A model generated the notes under the pieces. The model was not told the DNA's origin, ran no database searches, and saw nothing but the letters and a program-made list of their open reading frames with translations. Below are positions 19,209 through 27,708 of a stretch of DNA of 64,000 bases, piece by piece; within the stretch, counting starts at the first letter, position 1; each line of letters begins with the position of its first letter. The DNA comes from Actinomycetota bacterium (GTDB taxonomy: Bacteria; Actinomycetota; Thermoleophilia; Solirubrobacterales; Solirubrobacteraceae). Position numbers and translations under genes: made by a program. The stretch lies in the NCBI GenBank assembly GCA_005884115.1, contig VAXW01000004.1:124001-188000 (forward strand). The letters are read 5' to 3'.

Positions 19209-20942
19209 CTAGCGCTCGAACACCCGCACGACATTGGACGCCCCTCCGGCGAACGGGTACCCCGACTCGGGTTCGCAGAGCACTCGGAACTGGTACCGAG
19301 CCGGGCCGGGGAAGCGGAAGCGGTAGCCGGCATGGAAGCGCCCGCGGGCGTTCGTGCGCACCACCTTGAACTCGAGCCAAGCGCCGCCGGGTGCGCGGGC
19401 CTCGAGCACGAGCTGCTTGCCTCCGGGCGGGACTGGCCCGCTGCGCAGCCTGCCGATGAAGCGGATGCTGCGTCCCACGCTCGCCACGCGCGGCGTGACG
19501 TGCAGAACCACTCCGGCGCGCACGCGCAGCGTCATCTTCCGAGTCGCGACCGGCGAGCCGATCCCGGAGGCGCCGCGGTAGGTGAGGCAGAGCGTGCGCG
19601 ACGGCCCGGCCGCGCGCACGCGCACGCTGAAGCGCCCGTCGGGCCCCGTGCGCGCGCTGGCGACCGCCAGCGGCTTCGCGCGGGCGAGCACCGGAGCGGC
19701 AACGAGCTCCACTGGCGCCCCGGCAATCGGGGCCCCAGCCGCGCTCGTCAGGCGTCCGTCGATCGTCCGCCTACGGCCGAACGCGCTCGTGATCACCTGT
19801 CTGTGCGTTCCGCGCCAGCTCGCGCTCAGCGCGACACCCCCCGACGCGCTCGCGCCGGTCGGTGCCTGGCATGCGAGTGGCTCGTTAAGCACCTTCACCT
19901 GCCGGTCGAGGACCGCCGCGCTGTTGCCGGCCGCGTCGATCACGCTCACGACCAGGTGGTGTTCGCCGCTTGCGACCTGCGTCGTGTCAAAGCCCACGTC
20001 CGCACTCACCGATGCCTTGCACGGCTGCGCGTACAGGAAAGCCGCCAGGCCGTCTGAGGTGCCGCCGACGTTCGCGCAACGACCGCCGTTTGCGTCGACG
20101 ACCGAGCTCTGCACGAGCTGGCCGTCGATGCTGAACAACGCCTCATACACACCCGAGGCGGGATCGCTCGCGCTGAACGTCACGTCGCTCGTGCCTCGGA
20201 GCACCGGCGCGCTCGCCAGTTCGCCGCCTACGTTGTCCGCGGTCGGCCCCGCGTCCTGTGCGAGCGTGAGGTCGACGGCGTACACGTTCACGACAGCCGC
20301 GTAGCCGTTCGCGTCGGCCTGGCCTTCGGGGCACTGGTACCCCGGGGCTCCAACACACGACGCATTCACAAACAGTCGTGATCCAAGATTTGGACCTGGA
20401 ACACCAATGCGGTTTTCTGTGGCTAACGGTTGGCTTGAATTGCCAAGGCCGTAGGGGCAAAGTAGGCCACCCTCGCATTGACCGAAGTTGAACGCCGGGT
20501 TCGTGACCACGTTCTCGGGCCCGGCGAACCAGAACTGATACGAGGCGTTGATCGCCGCTCCCCCGTCCGCATCCCCCGCCCGCCAAAGCGTCGCCGCCGC
20601 GATCCGCTCGGGCGCGGGCGCCGAGAATTCCCATGTCGCGACGTCCGTATCCGCGGTTCGCCCGGGCGAGGGGCGCAGCGCCGCTACGAGCGCGCCGCCT
20701 GACTGCGCGCAGGTGTCTTCGGCGTACGTGTAGGGGCCGCTGTGGCTCGGGCTCCACCCGTCGGCCGGCGCGGCTGCACCGGACGGCGTGCGGCAGGAGT
20801 AGAGGTGGAACTCGCCCGCATCCGCGCTCGCCGCGAGCAGCGGTCCGAGCGCTAGCGCGACGGCTGCCGCCGCGAGCACTGCCGCTTGGCGTCGTGCCGC
20901 CCTGCTCAGCTGCCTCCGTGTCCCTTCGAGCAACGAAACCAT
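19209..20942 (-). CDS. Large secreted beta-rich protein, function unknown
   Basis: A 577-residue protein with a signal peptide (RRQAAVLAAAAVALALGPLL, cleavage near ASADA, ~residue 42). The mature part begins with GEFHLYSCRTPSG, a Cys-containing module, then a central region with Asp/Gly-rich loops (VTFSASDPASGVYEALFSID) resembling bacterial Ig-like folds, and two repeats in the C-terminal half resembling carboxypeptidase-regulatory or Ig-like domains (GRLTSAAGAPIAGAPVELV; GRLRSGPVPPGGKQLVLEA). No catalytic motif was found, and it may be a surface adhesin or scaffold. A stretch at about 20351-20470 has near 52% GC with rare codons including TTA, unlike the rest of the gene. Confidence 0.75.
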   Translation of the reverse strand: MVSLLEGTRRQLSRAARRQAAVLAAAAVALALGPLLAASADAGEFHLYSCRTPSGAAAPADGWSPSHSGPYTYAEDTCAQSGGALVAALRPSPGRTADTDVATWEFSAPAPERIAAATLWRAGDADGGAAINASYQFWFAGPENVVTNPAFNFGQCEGGLLCPYGLGNSSQPLATENRIGVPGPNLGSRLFVNASCVGAPGYQCPEGQADANGYAAVVNVYAVDLTLAQDAGPTADNVGGELASAPVLRGTSDVTFSASDPASGVYEALFSIDGQLVQSSVVDANGGRCANVGGTSDGLAAFLYAQPCKASVSADVGFDTTQVASGEHHLVVSVIDAAGNSAAVLDRQVKVLNEPLACQAPTGASASGGVALSASWRGTHRQVITSAFGRRRTIDGRLTSAAGAPIAGAPVELVAAPVLARAKPLAVASARTGPDGRFSVRVRAAGPSRTLCLTYRGASGIGSPVATRKMTLRVRAGVVLHVTPRVASVGRSIRFIGRLRSGPVPPGGKQLVLEARAPGGAWLEFKVVRTNARGRFHAGYRFRFPGPARYQFRVLCEPESGYPFAGGASNVVRVFER

Positions 20943-21082
20943 CTATCCGTATGTCGCTCCGCGCGGTCCTGCGCCTCCCCCGGAGTCTCTCAGCTTCCCG
21001 GTCTCGCCGCAGGCGCGCACGAAGCGCGTCGCCTCCGCAGCGCGGCGCGCAGCCACAGTGATATTTGGCCCTACGGTCGCGA

Positions 21083-22474
21083 CTACGCCGTGAACGAGAT
21101 GGGCAGCTCGGCCAGCCCGTAGATCCCCGACACGCCTTCGTACACCGGATCTCCCTCGAGCCTCAGATCGCCAAGGCGCTGCGAGAGGAACGCGAGCCCC
21201 TCCTGCAGCTCCACCCGGGCGAGGTTCGCGCCAAGGCAGTAGTGCACGCCCGCGCCAAACGTCAGGGGCCTCGCGCGTCCGCGGTCGGCGGTGATGTCGA
21301 AGCGCTCGGCGTCCGCCCCTGCTGCGCTCCCGTCGGCCCCCGCCGCGACGCCTTCCGCGCCGGCCGCACCGCCGTTGAGGTCGCGGTTGCCGGTGAACGC
21401 GCACACGATCACCACGGTGCCCTCCGCGAAGGTGACGTCGCGCCACACCACGTCCTCGGTCGTGATACGCGCGGTGAACGGCGTGATCGGCTCGTAGCGA
21501 AGCCCCTCCTCGACGGCTGCCTCCGCCAGCGAGGGGTCGGCCGCCAGCAGCTCGAGCTGGTCTGGGTGTTCGGCCAAGAGCCTGATCGTGTGCGCTAGCT
21601 GGCTCTGGCTCGTGTCGACGCCGCCGACCAGCACGTTGAAGACGAGGTTGATGCACTCGACGTCCGACAAGCGGTCGCCCTGCTGGCCGTTCCCATCGAC
21701 GGTGGCGGCGATCAGCTTCGAGATCAGGTCGTCGGCCGGGTCGCGGCGGCGCGCCTTCACGAGCGCCTCGGCGTACTCGTAGAACTCCTTCACCGCCTCC
21801 TCGATCTGCTCCTGCTCGCTGGACATGCTGACGGCGTCGAACTGACGCTGGATCCAGTTGGACCAGTGGTGCAGGCGCGGCGCGTCCTCCAGCGGCGCGC
21901 CCATAACCGCCGCGATCGCCATCGAGGGATACGGCTTCGCGAACGCCTGCACGAACTCGCAGCGGTGCCGGCCGCCAGCCCCGCCGGAGCCGCTGGCCGC
22001 GCGGGAGCCGTCGGGGCCGCCCGGGTCGTCGGCGCCCGCGGCGCTCCCCTTCGCGTCAGCGCCCTCGGCCAGCACCTGCGCGAGCAGCTGCTCGAGGAAC
22101 TCGCGCATCATCGGCCTGTAGCGCTCCACCGCGCGCGGGCTCAGCGCGGGGTTGACGAGGCTGCGCAGGCGCGTGTGGTCGGGGCCGTTGACATGCAGGA
22201 TGTTGCGCCGCATCTGCTCATAGAGCGGGCCTTCGGTGACGCCGAAGATCTCCGCGATCTTCATCCCCGGGAAGATCGCGGAGCGCGTGCGCAGGAAGAA
22301 CTCCGCCGACTCGCGGTCGAGCACCACGTAGCCGAACGGCCCTTCCGCCAGCCAGCCCTTCGCGCGCAGCTCGCTCATCGCCTCGTGAAAGCGCTGCCCG
22401 CGCATCAGCGGGTCGGTCGGGTCGAACTTCGGCAGCTCGAGCTCGGTGACCGGCGTCGCGGGAGTCGTGCTCAT
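21083..22474 (-). CDS. Cytochrome P450 with two Ala/Gly-rich insertions
   Basis: A 463-residue heme monooxygenase starting at ATG 22474 (MSTTPATPVTELELPKFD). The I-helix motif is VGGVDTSQ (283-290), the E-x-x-R motif is EEGLRYEP, and the heme loop FGAGVHYCLGANLAR places the ligand at Cys413. Two low-complexity insertions are odd: about residues 137-169 and 368-388, both rich in Ala, Gly and Asp and both containing GSAAGAD. The second lies where typical P450s have only a short NRDP..F.DPDRFD link. It sits 26 bp downstream of the FAD oxidase gene on the same strand, so they are probably co-transcribed. Its own electron donor is not in the window; substrate unknown. Confidence 0.9.
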   Translation of the reverse strand: MSTTPATPVTELELPKFDPTDPLMRGQRFHEAMSELRAKGWLAEGPFGYVVLDRESAEFFLRTRSAIFPGMKIAEIFGVTEGPLYEQMRRNILHVNGPDHTRLRSLVNPALSPRAVERYRPMMREFLEQLLAQVLAEGADAKGSAAGADDPGGPDGSRAASGSGGAGGRHRCEFVQAFAKPYPSMAIAAVMGAPLEDAPRLHHWSNWIQRQFDAVSMSSEQEQIEEAVKEFYEYAEALVKARRRDPADDLISKLIAATVDGNGQQGDRLSDVECINLVFNVLVGGVDTSQSQLAHTIRLLAEHPDQLELLAADPSLAEAAVEEGLRYEPITPFTARITTEDVVWRDVTFAEGTVVIVCAFTGNRDLNGGAAGAEGVAAGADGSAAGADAERFDITADRGRARPLTFGAGVHYCLGANLARVELQEGLAFLSQRLGDLRLEGDPVYEGVSGIYGLAELPISFTA

Positions 22475-22500
22475 ACAGAAGACGCTACCGCGCGCGGCGC

Positions 22501-23901
22501 CTACCGCGCGAGCTTCTTCCCCGGATTCAGCAAGCCCTTGGGGTCGAAGGCGCGCTTGATCTCTTCGTGCAGCGCCACCGCGCGCGCATCCCAATGGGCT
22601 GCGAGGCGGCCGCGCTTGAGCCAGCCGACGCCGTGCTCCGCGGCGATCGAGCCGCCGAGGGAGGTCACGAGCGCGAACAGCTCCTCACCTGCAGCGTCCG
22701 CCGCGTCGAGCTCGGCCTCGCTGGCGGGGTCGACGAGCACGGTCGCGTGCACGTTTGCCTCGCCGCCGTGCCCCCACGCGCACGAGCGCAGCCCGCGCTC
22801 GGCGGCGAGCGCCTCGAAGCGCTCCAGCCCCTCCCGCAGCTTCTCTACGGGGAAGGCCACGTCCTCCGACACCTTGCCTCCGCGCCCCGCGCGCACGACG
22901 CCGTTGAAGCCGTCGCGCCAGCGCCACAACGCGGCCGCGTCGCGCGGCTCCTCGACTGCGAGCGCGGCCGGCGCGAGCAGCTCGACGAGCGCCTCGCACT
23001 GCGCAGCCACCTCGGCTGCGGTGCCGTCGACCTCGACGAGCAGCGCAAAGCCGGCGCCCTTCGGCAGGGTTCCCGGTGCTCCCGGGTATCCGCCCCCCAC
23101 GAGCTCGAGCGTGGTGGCGTCGAGGAAGTCGAGCGCCGAGGCTTGGATGCCCGCGCCGAGCACTTCGAGGATCGCCGCGCAGCCCTGCGCGCGCGTCTGG
23201 AAGAACGCGACCAGCGAGCGCGCGGCGGCGGGCGCGGGCAGGAGCCGCAGGCGCACGCCCGTTATCACGCCCAGCGTCCCCTCCGAGCCGACGAGCAGGC
23301 TCTTGAGGTCATAGCCCGCGACGTCCTTGCGCGCGCGCCCGCCCAGCGCCACGAGCTCGCCAGGCGCCAGCGCGGCCTCGAGCCCCGTCACCCAGGACCC
23401 GGTCACGCCGTACTTCAGCGCATGCGGCCCGCCCGCGTTGGTGGCCACGTTGCCGCCGATCTGCGACTGCTCCGCCGCGCCGGGGTCGGGAGCAAACAAA
23501 AGCCCGTTCTCGCGCGCCAGCCGCTGCACGTGGCGCGTGCTGACGCCTGCATCCACGTGCATCTCCCACAGCCCAGGCTCGAGCTCGCGCACGCTGCGCA
23601 GCCGCTCCAGCGAGCACACGACGCCACCCTCCGTCGGCACCGCGCCGCCCAAGAGCCCCGTGCCACCGCCGCGCGCCACCAGCGCGACGTCGTGCGCGTA
23701 GCACCAGCCCAGCACCGCCGCAACCTCGTCTGCGCTTCCCGGCAGCACGACCGCGTCGGCCCGGCCGACGAGACCGCGCCGGTGCGACTGATCCTCGTTG
23801 TATGCAGACGCAGCCGCTCCCTCGAGCACGTGCTCGGCGCCCACCAGGCGGGCCAGCTCCCTGTGCATCTCCACGGCCGAGGCTATCGCGCCCAGTAGCA
23901 T
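22501..23901 (-). CDS. FAD-linked oxidase (GlcD / D-lactate dehydrogenase type)
   Basis: A 466-residue flavoprotein oxidising a 2-hydroxy acid. The PP-loop for FAD is [14 protein letters not shown] (77-90), followed by [18 protein letters not shown] and [17 protein letters not shown] of PF01565. The C-terminal PF02913-type domain has [15 protein letters not shown] and [11 protein letters not shown]. The ATG at 23901 is directly abutted by AAAGGAG with no spacing, so initiation may really be at the ATG at 23868 (MHRELARL). It leads a leftward unit with the P450 and is divergent from the acyl-CoA mutase gene, the two annotated starts being only 11 bp apart. Confidence 0.88.
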   Translation of the reverse strand: MLLGAIASAVEMHRELARLVGAEHVLEGAAASAYNEDQSHRRGLVGRADAVVLPGSADEVAAVLGWCYAHDVALVARGGGTGLLGGAVPTEGGVVCSLERLRSVRELEPGLWEMHVDAGVSTRHVQRLARENGLLFAPDPGAAEQSQIGGNVATNAGGPHALKYGVTGSWVTGLEAALAPGELVALGGRARKDVAGYDLKSLLVGSEGTLGVITGVRLRLLPAPAAARSLVAFFQTRAQGCAAILEVLGAGIQASALDFLDATTLELVGGGYPGAPGTLPKGAGFALLVEVDGTAAEVAAQCEALVELLAPAALAVEEPRDAAALWRWRDGFNGVVRAGRGGKVSEDVAFPVEKLREGLERFEALAAERGLRSCAWGHGGEANVHATVLVDPASEAELDAADAAGEELFALVTSLGGSIAAEHGVGWLKRGRLAAHWDARAVALHEEIKRAFDPKGLLNPGKKLAR

Positions 23902-23912
23902 CTCCTTTAGAG

Positions 23913-25592
23913 ATGGCCGTTAGCGCCAAGCCCCCCTCCGAGCCCGCGCCGCCCGCGGCGGCGGACGGGCTCTCATCAAAGGAGCCGCCACCCGACGACT
24001 TCCGCACGCTCTCCGGCGAACCGGTGCGCGAGCTGTATGGGCCGCAGGACCTGCCCGAGGGGATCGGCGGTCCCGAGGACCCGATCGGGCGCCCGGGCAG
24101 CTACCCGTTCACGCGCGGCATCTACTCCTCGATGTACCGCGGGCGGCTGTGGACGATGCGCCAGTTCGCGGGCTTTGGCACCAGCGAGGAGACCAACGAG
24201 CGCTTTCGATACCTGCTCGAGCACGGCCAGACGGGGCTCTCGACGGCGTTCGACATGCCCTCGCTGATGGGCCACGACTCAGACCACCCGCGCAGCCTCG
24301 GCGAGGTCGGCCGCGAGGGCACTGCGATCGACACGCTCGACGACATGCAGACGCTGTTCGGCGGCATCGACCTCGGCGAGGTGTCGGTGTCGATGACGAT
24401 CAACGCGCCCGCCGCGATCATGCTCGCCTTCTACGTCGTCGCCGCCGAGACCGATCCCGCGCACCCCACGCCGCGCGAGCGCCTCTCGGGCACGATCCAG
24501 GCGGACATCCTCAAGGAGTACATCGCGCAGAAGGAGTGGTGCTTCCCGATCGACCCCGCCATGCGCCTGTGCGGCGACATGATCGAGTGGTGCACGCGCA
24601 ACATGCCGCGCTGGCACCCGATCTCGATCTCGGGCTACCACATCCGCGAGGCGGGATCGACCGCCCAGCAGGAGCTCGCGTTCACGCTCAAGGACGGCTT
24701 CACCTACGTCGAGCAGGCGATCGCGCGCGGCCTCGACGTCGACGAGTTCGCGCCGCGCCTGTCGTTCTTCTTCAACGCCCAGATCGACTTCTTCGAGGAG
24801 ATCGCCAAGTACCGCGCCGCGCGGCGCATCTGGGCGCGCGAGCTGCGCGACAGATTCGGCGCGCGCAACGAGCGCTCGATGCAGATGCGCTTCCACGCCC
24901 AGACCGCCGGCGCAAGCCTCACTGCGCAGCAGCCGCTCAACAACATCGTGCGCACGACCGTCGAGGCGCTGGCCGCGGTGCTGGGCGGGACGCAGTCGCT
25001 GCACACCAACAGCTACGACGAGGCGCTCGCGCTGCCCACCGAGGAGGCCGTCACGATCGCGCTGCGCACGCAGCAGATGATCGCGCACGAGACCGGCGCC
25101 GCCAGCACAGTCGATCCGCTCGGCGGCAGCTACTACATCGAGGCACTCACCGACGAGATGGAGCGGCGCGCGTACGAGTACTTCGACAAGATCGACCAGC
25201 TCGGCGGCATGGTCGCTGCGGTCAAGCGCAACTTCCCCCAGCGCGAGATCGCCGACGCGGCCTTCGCCCACCAGCAGCTCGTCGACTCGGGCGAGCGCAT
25301 CGTCGTCGGCGTCAACCGCTACGCCGTCGAGGACGAGGAGCCGATCCCCACGCTGCGCATCGACCCCGCGCTCGAGCGCAAGCAGCTCGGCCGCCTGAAC
25401 GCCGCGCGCGCCAGCCGCGACGGCGCTGCCGTGGAGGCCTCCCTAGCGGCGCTGCGCGAAGACGCCGCGCACGAGAACCACAACCTCATGGAGCCGCTGC
25501 TCGCGTGCGCCCGCGCACACGCCTCCGAGGGCGAGATCGTGGAGTCCCTGCAGCAGGTCTTCGGCGACTACACCGAGACGCCCGTCTTCTAG
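23913..25592 (+). CDS. icmA: B12-dependent acyl-CoA mutase large subunit (isobutyryl-CoA mutase type)
   Basis: A 559-residue TIM-barrel subunit without the C-terminal B12-binding domain, the length and layout of IcmA. It interconverts branched and linear CoA thioesters by a radical carbon shift, together with a small B12 subunit that is not in this window. Methylmalonyl-CoA mutase holds its carboxylate with Tyr89 and Arg207. The equivalent positions here are Phe85 (MRQFAGFG) and Gln206 (ILKEYIAQ), the pair described for isobutyryl-CoA mutase. Other conserved stretches are [20 protein letters not shown] and [17 protein letters not shown]. The ATG at 23913 is used; the upstream frame is not family-like. 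Valine or branched fatty-acid catabolism is the likely context. Confidence 0.85.
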   Translation: MAVSAKPPSEPAPPAAADGLSSKEPPPDDFRTLSGEPVRELYGPQDLPEGIGGPEDPIGRPGSYPFTRGIYSSMYRGRLWTMRQFAGFGTSEETNERFRYLLEHGQTGLSTAFDMPSLMGHDSDHPRSLGEVGREGTAIDTLDDMQTLFGGIDLGEVSVSMTINAPAAIMLAFYVVAAETDPAHPTPRERLSGTIQADILKEYIAQKEWCFPIDPAMRLCGDMIEWCTRNMPRWHPISISGYHIREAGSTAQQELAFTLKDGFTYVEQAIARGLDVDEFAPRLSFFFNAQIDFFEEIAKYRAARRIWARELRDRFGARNERSMQMRFHAQTAGASLTAQQPLNNIVRTTVEALAAVLGGTQSLHTNSYDEALALPTEEAVTIALRTQQMIAHETGAASTVDPLGGSYYIEALTDEMERRAYEYFDKIDQLGGMVAAVKRNFPQREIADAAFAHQQLVDSGERIVVGVNRYAVEDEEPIPTLRIDPALERKQLGRLNAARASRDGAAVEASLAALREDAAHENHNLMEPLLACARAHASEGEIVESLQQVFGDYTETPVF

Positions 25593-25810
25593 GAAGCAAG
25601 CAGATCAAGGACGCGCGCAGCTCTTGAGGGGGCGCGCCCGCGGCCTCGCGGCCCGCCTGGCGCGCCGGAGTTGTCGCGCAGCTGTGTCCCGAGCAGCGGC
25701 GCTCGGACGAGCACCTGCAGGCGAGCGCGCACGCGCGCAACTTCGCTTTTACGGCGGTGCTTGAAGTTACGATCAGGCGCGCACCACCACCCCGCGCGCG
25801 ACCGCGCCAC

Positions 25811-25888
25811 ATGCACTTGGAGCCTCAGTGAGAAGCCGCGCCTCAGCGCCATATGCACCGGGAGCCTCGATGAGAACCAGCGCGTCAG
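25811..25888 (+). repeat. Tandem 36-bp duplication carrying ribosome site and start
   Basis: Unit 1 (25811-25846) and unit 2 (25853-25888) agree at 29 of 36 positions, 42 bp apart. Each has GGAGCCTC a few bases before a start codon followed by GAGAA: a GTG at 25828 in unit 1 and the ATG at 25870 in unit 2. Both starts are in the same frame of the ASST gene. Confidence 0.75.
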
Positions 25889-27708
25889 AAGGCAACCGCG
25901 CGTATCGCGCGCCTGCGTCAGGGCCACCGCCTCGGCGCCGGGGGGCGGCCGCCGTGGCGGCGTCCGCGCTGGCGCTAGCGGCGCCGCTCGCCGGTGCCGA
26001 CAGCGCCAGGGCGGGCGCCACCGTGATCATCTCGCCCCTGCGCGGCACCGCGGCGGCGCTCGCGCAGACGCAGATCAGCTTTCTGGGGGCGCGCGCGAGG
26101 ACGCTCAGCTCGGTTTCGATCGTCGGCTCGATCAGCGGCCGCCACTCAGGCCGGCTTCGCTCCTACGCCTCAGAACCCGGCTCGAGCTTCGTCCCCAACC
26201 GCCCCTTCGTGCCCGGCGAGCGAGTCACGGTGCGGGCTCGCTGGACCTTCTCCGCGCATCGCCATCGCTCGCTGACCGACGCCTTCACGATCGACCAGCC
26301 CGGCGTCGTCGCGTCGACGCACTTTCCGATCACTCCGGGGACGCCTGCCGATGTCCAGAGCTTCCTCTCGGAGCCAAGCCTTCACCCGCCCAAGGTGATC
26401 GTCCACCAGGCCGCCTCCGCGGCGAGCGCTGCGGGGCTCGTGATCGCAGCGCCGTTCCAGGGCCCTGGGCAGTACGGGCCGATGATCTTCGACAGCGCCG
26501 GCGAGCTCGTGTGGTTTCGCCCTCTGCCCGCGGGCGAGGACGCGGCGGTGTTCGGCACGCAGATATACCGCGGCAAGAACGCGCTCACCTGGTGGCACGG
26601 CCGCACGCTCGCGCTCGGCTACGGCCTGGGCGAGAACGTGATCACGAACGCCAACTACAAGACGGTGGCTGTGGTCAAGGCCGGCAACGGCCTGCAGGCC
26701 GACGAGCACGAGCTAACGGTCACGCCGCAGGGAGCAGCATGGGTGCTCGCGTACAGCCCCGTGATGAGTAACCTGTCCTCCGCCGGCGGTCCTTCCAGCG
26801 GCCTGACGCTGGACGGCGTGATTCAGAAGATCGACATCCACAGCGGCCTGGTCATGTGGGAGTGGCACAGCCTCGACCACGTCGATGTCGCCGAGTCCTA
26901 CTCCAAGGTGCCGGGCGATCCCGCGAACCCCTACGACTACTTCCACATCAACTCGCTCACCCCCGACAGCCACGGAAACCTGTTGATCTCCGCCCGCAAC
27001 ACCTGGGCGCTGTATGAGATCAGCGCGCGCAGCGGTCTCATCGCGTGGCGGCTGGGGGGCAAGAAGAGCACCTTCAAGCTCGCCCCCGATGCCCAGTTCG
27101 CCTTCCAGCACAACGCGCTGCGCGTTGCAGCTGATGAGGTCAGCGTGTTCGACGACGAGGGCGCGCCGCCCGTGAAGCCACCTTCGCGCGGCGAGCTGAT
27201 CAAGCTCAACCTGAAGGCCAAGACCGCCACGCTGGCGGGCCAGTTCGTGCGCACACCCGCGCTCAGCACGCTCTGCTGTGGCAACGCGCAGCCGCTGCCG
27301 GGCGGCAACTGGATGGTCGGCTGGGGAGGCCTGCCGAACTTCACCGAATTCAACGCCGCCGGGCAGATGCTCTTCGACGCCCAGTTCCCGGCGGGCGAGT
27401 TCAGCTACCGCGTCTACCGCCAGCCCTGGAGCGCCCAGCCGGCCGGCTATCAGCCGGCGATCGTCGCGCGGAGGGTCGGCTCGGCGAGCGCCGTATACGC
27501 GAGCTGGAACGGCGCCACCACCGTCTCCTCGTGGCAGCTGTTGACGGGATCGAGCAGGGGCCATCTGAGAGCCGTCTCCACGACCCCGAGGAGCGGTTTC
27601 GAGACCACGATCCCGGCGCCGCCGGCGGCCTTCTATGAGGTGCGCGCGCTGAGCGCGTCGGGGAGGGTGCTCGCCAGCTCCAAGGTCATCGCCCCGACGG
27701 TCGCGTGA
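25870..27708 (+). CDS. Secreted arylsulfotransferase-family (ASST) protein, copy 1
   Basis: About 612 residues from ATG 25870, which is preceded by GGAG at five bases; an in-frame GTG at 25828 with its own GGAG would add 14 residues. An Arg-rich leader and hydrophobic core (AAAVAASALALAAPLAGADS) act as export signal. The core is the six-bladed propeller of Arylsulfotran_2: TWWHGRTLALGYGLGEN, DEHELTVTPQG, DYFHINSLTPDSHGNLLISA and WRLGGKKSTF. Characterised ASSTs move sulfate between phenols through an active-site His, but most actinobacterial members are untested. It overlaps its paralogue by four bases (GTGA), giving a two-gene operon. Confidence 0.85.
   Translation: MRTSASEGNRAYRAPASGPPPRRRGAAAVAASALALAAPLAGADSARAGATVIISPLRGTAAALAQTQISFLGARARTLSSVSIVGSISGRHSGRLRSYASEPGSSFVPNRPFVPGERVTVRARWTFSAHRHRSLTDAFTIDQPGVVASTHFPITPGTPADVQSFLSEPSLHPPKVIVHQAASAASAAGLVIAAPFQGPGQYGPMIFDSAGELVWFRPLPAGEDAAVFGTQIYRGKNALTWWHGRTLALGYGLGENVITNANYKTVAVVKAGNGLQADEHELTVTPQGAAWVLAYSPVMSNLSSAGGPSSGLTLDGVIQKIDIHSGLVMWEWHSLDHVDVAESYSKVPGDPANPYDYFHINSLTPDSHGNLLISARNTWALYEISARSGLIAWRLGGKKSTFKLAPDAQFAFQHNALRVAADEVSVFDDEGAPPVKPPSRGELIKLNLKAKTATLAGQFVRTPALSTLCCGNAQPLPGGNWMVGWGGLPNFTEFNAAGQMLFDAQFPAGEFSYRVYRQPWSAQPAGYQPAIVARRVGSASAVYASWNGATTVSSWQLLTGSSRGHLRAVSTTPRSGFETTIPAPPAAFYEVRALSASGRVLASSKVIAPTVA

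Noticed and set aside
21866..23314. 482-codon plus-strand frame across the P450 and FAD-oxidase genes
   Set aside because: It is a shadow of two well-supported minus-strand genes and spans their boundary. No family features.
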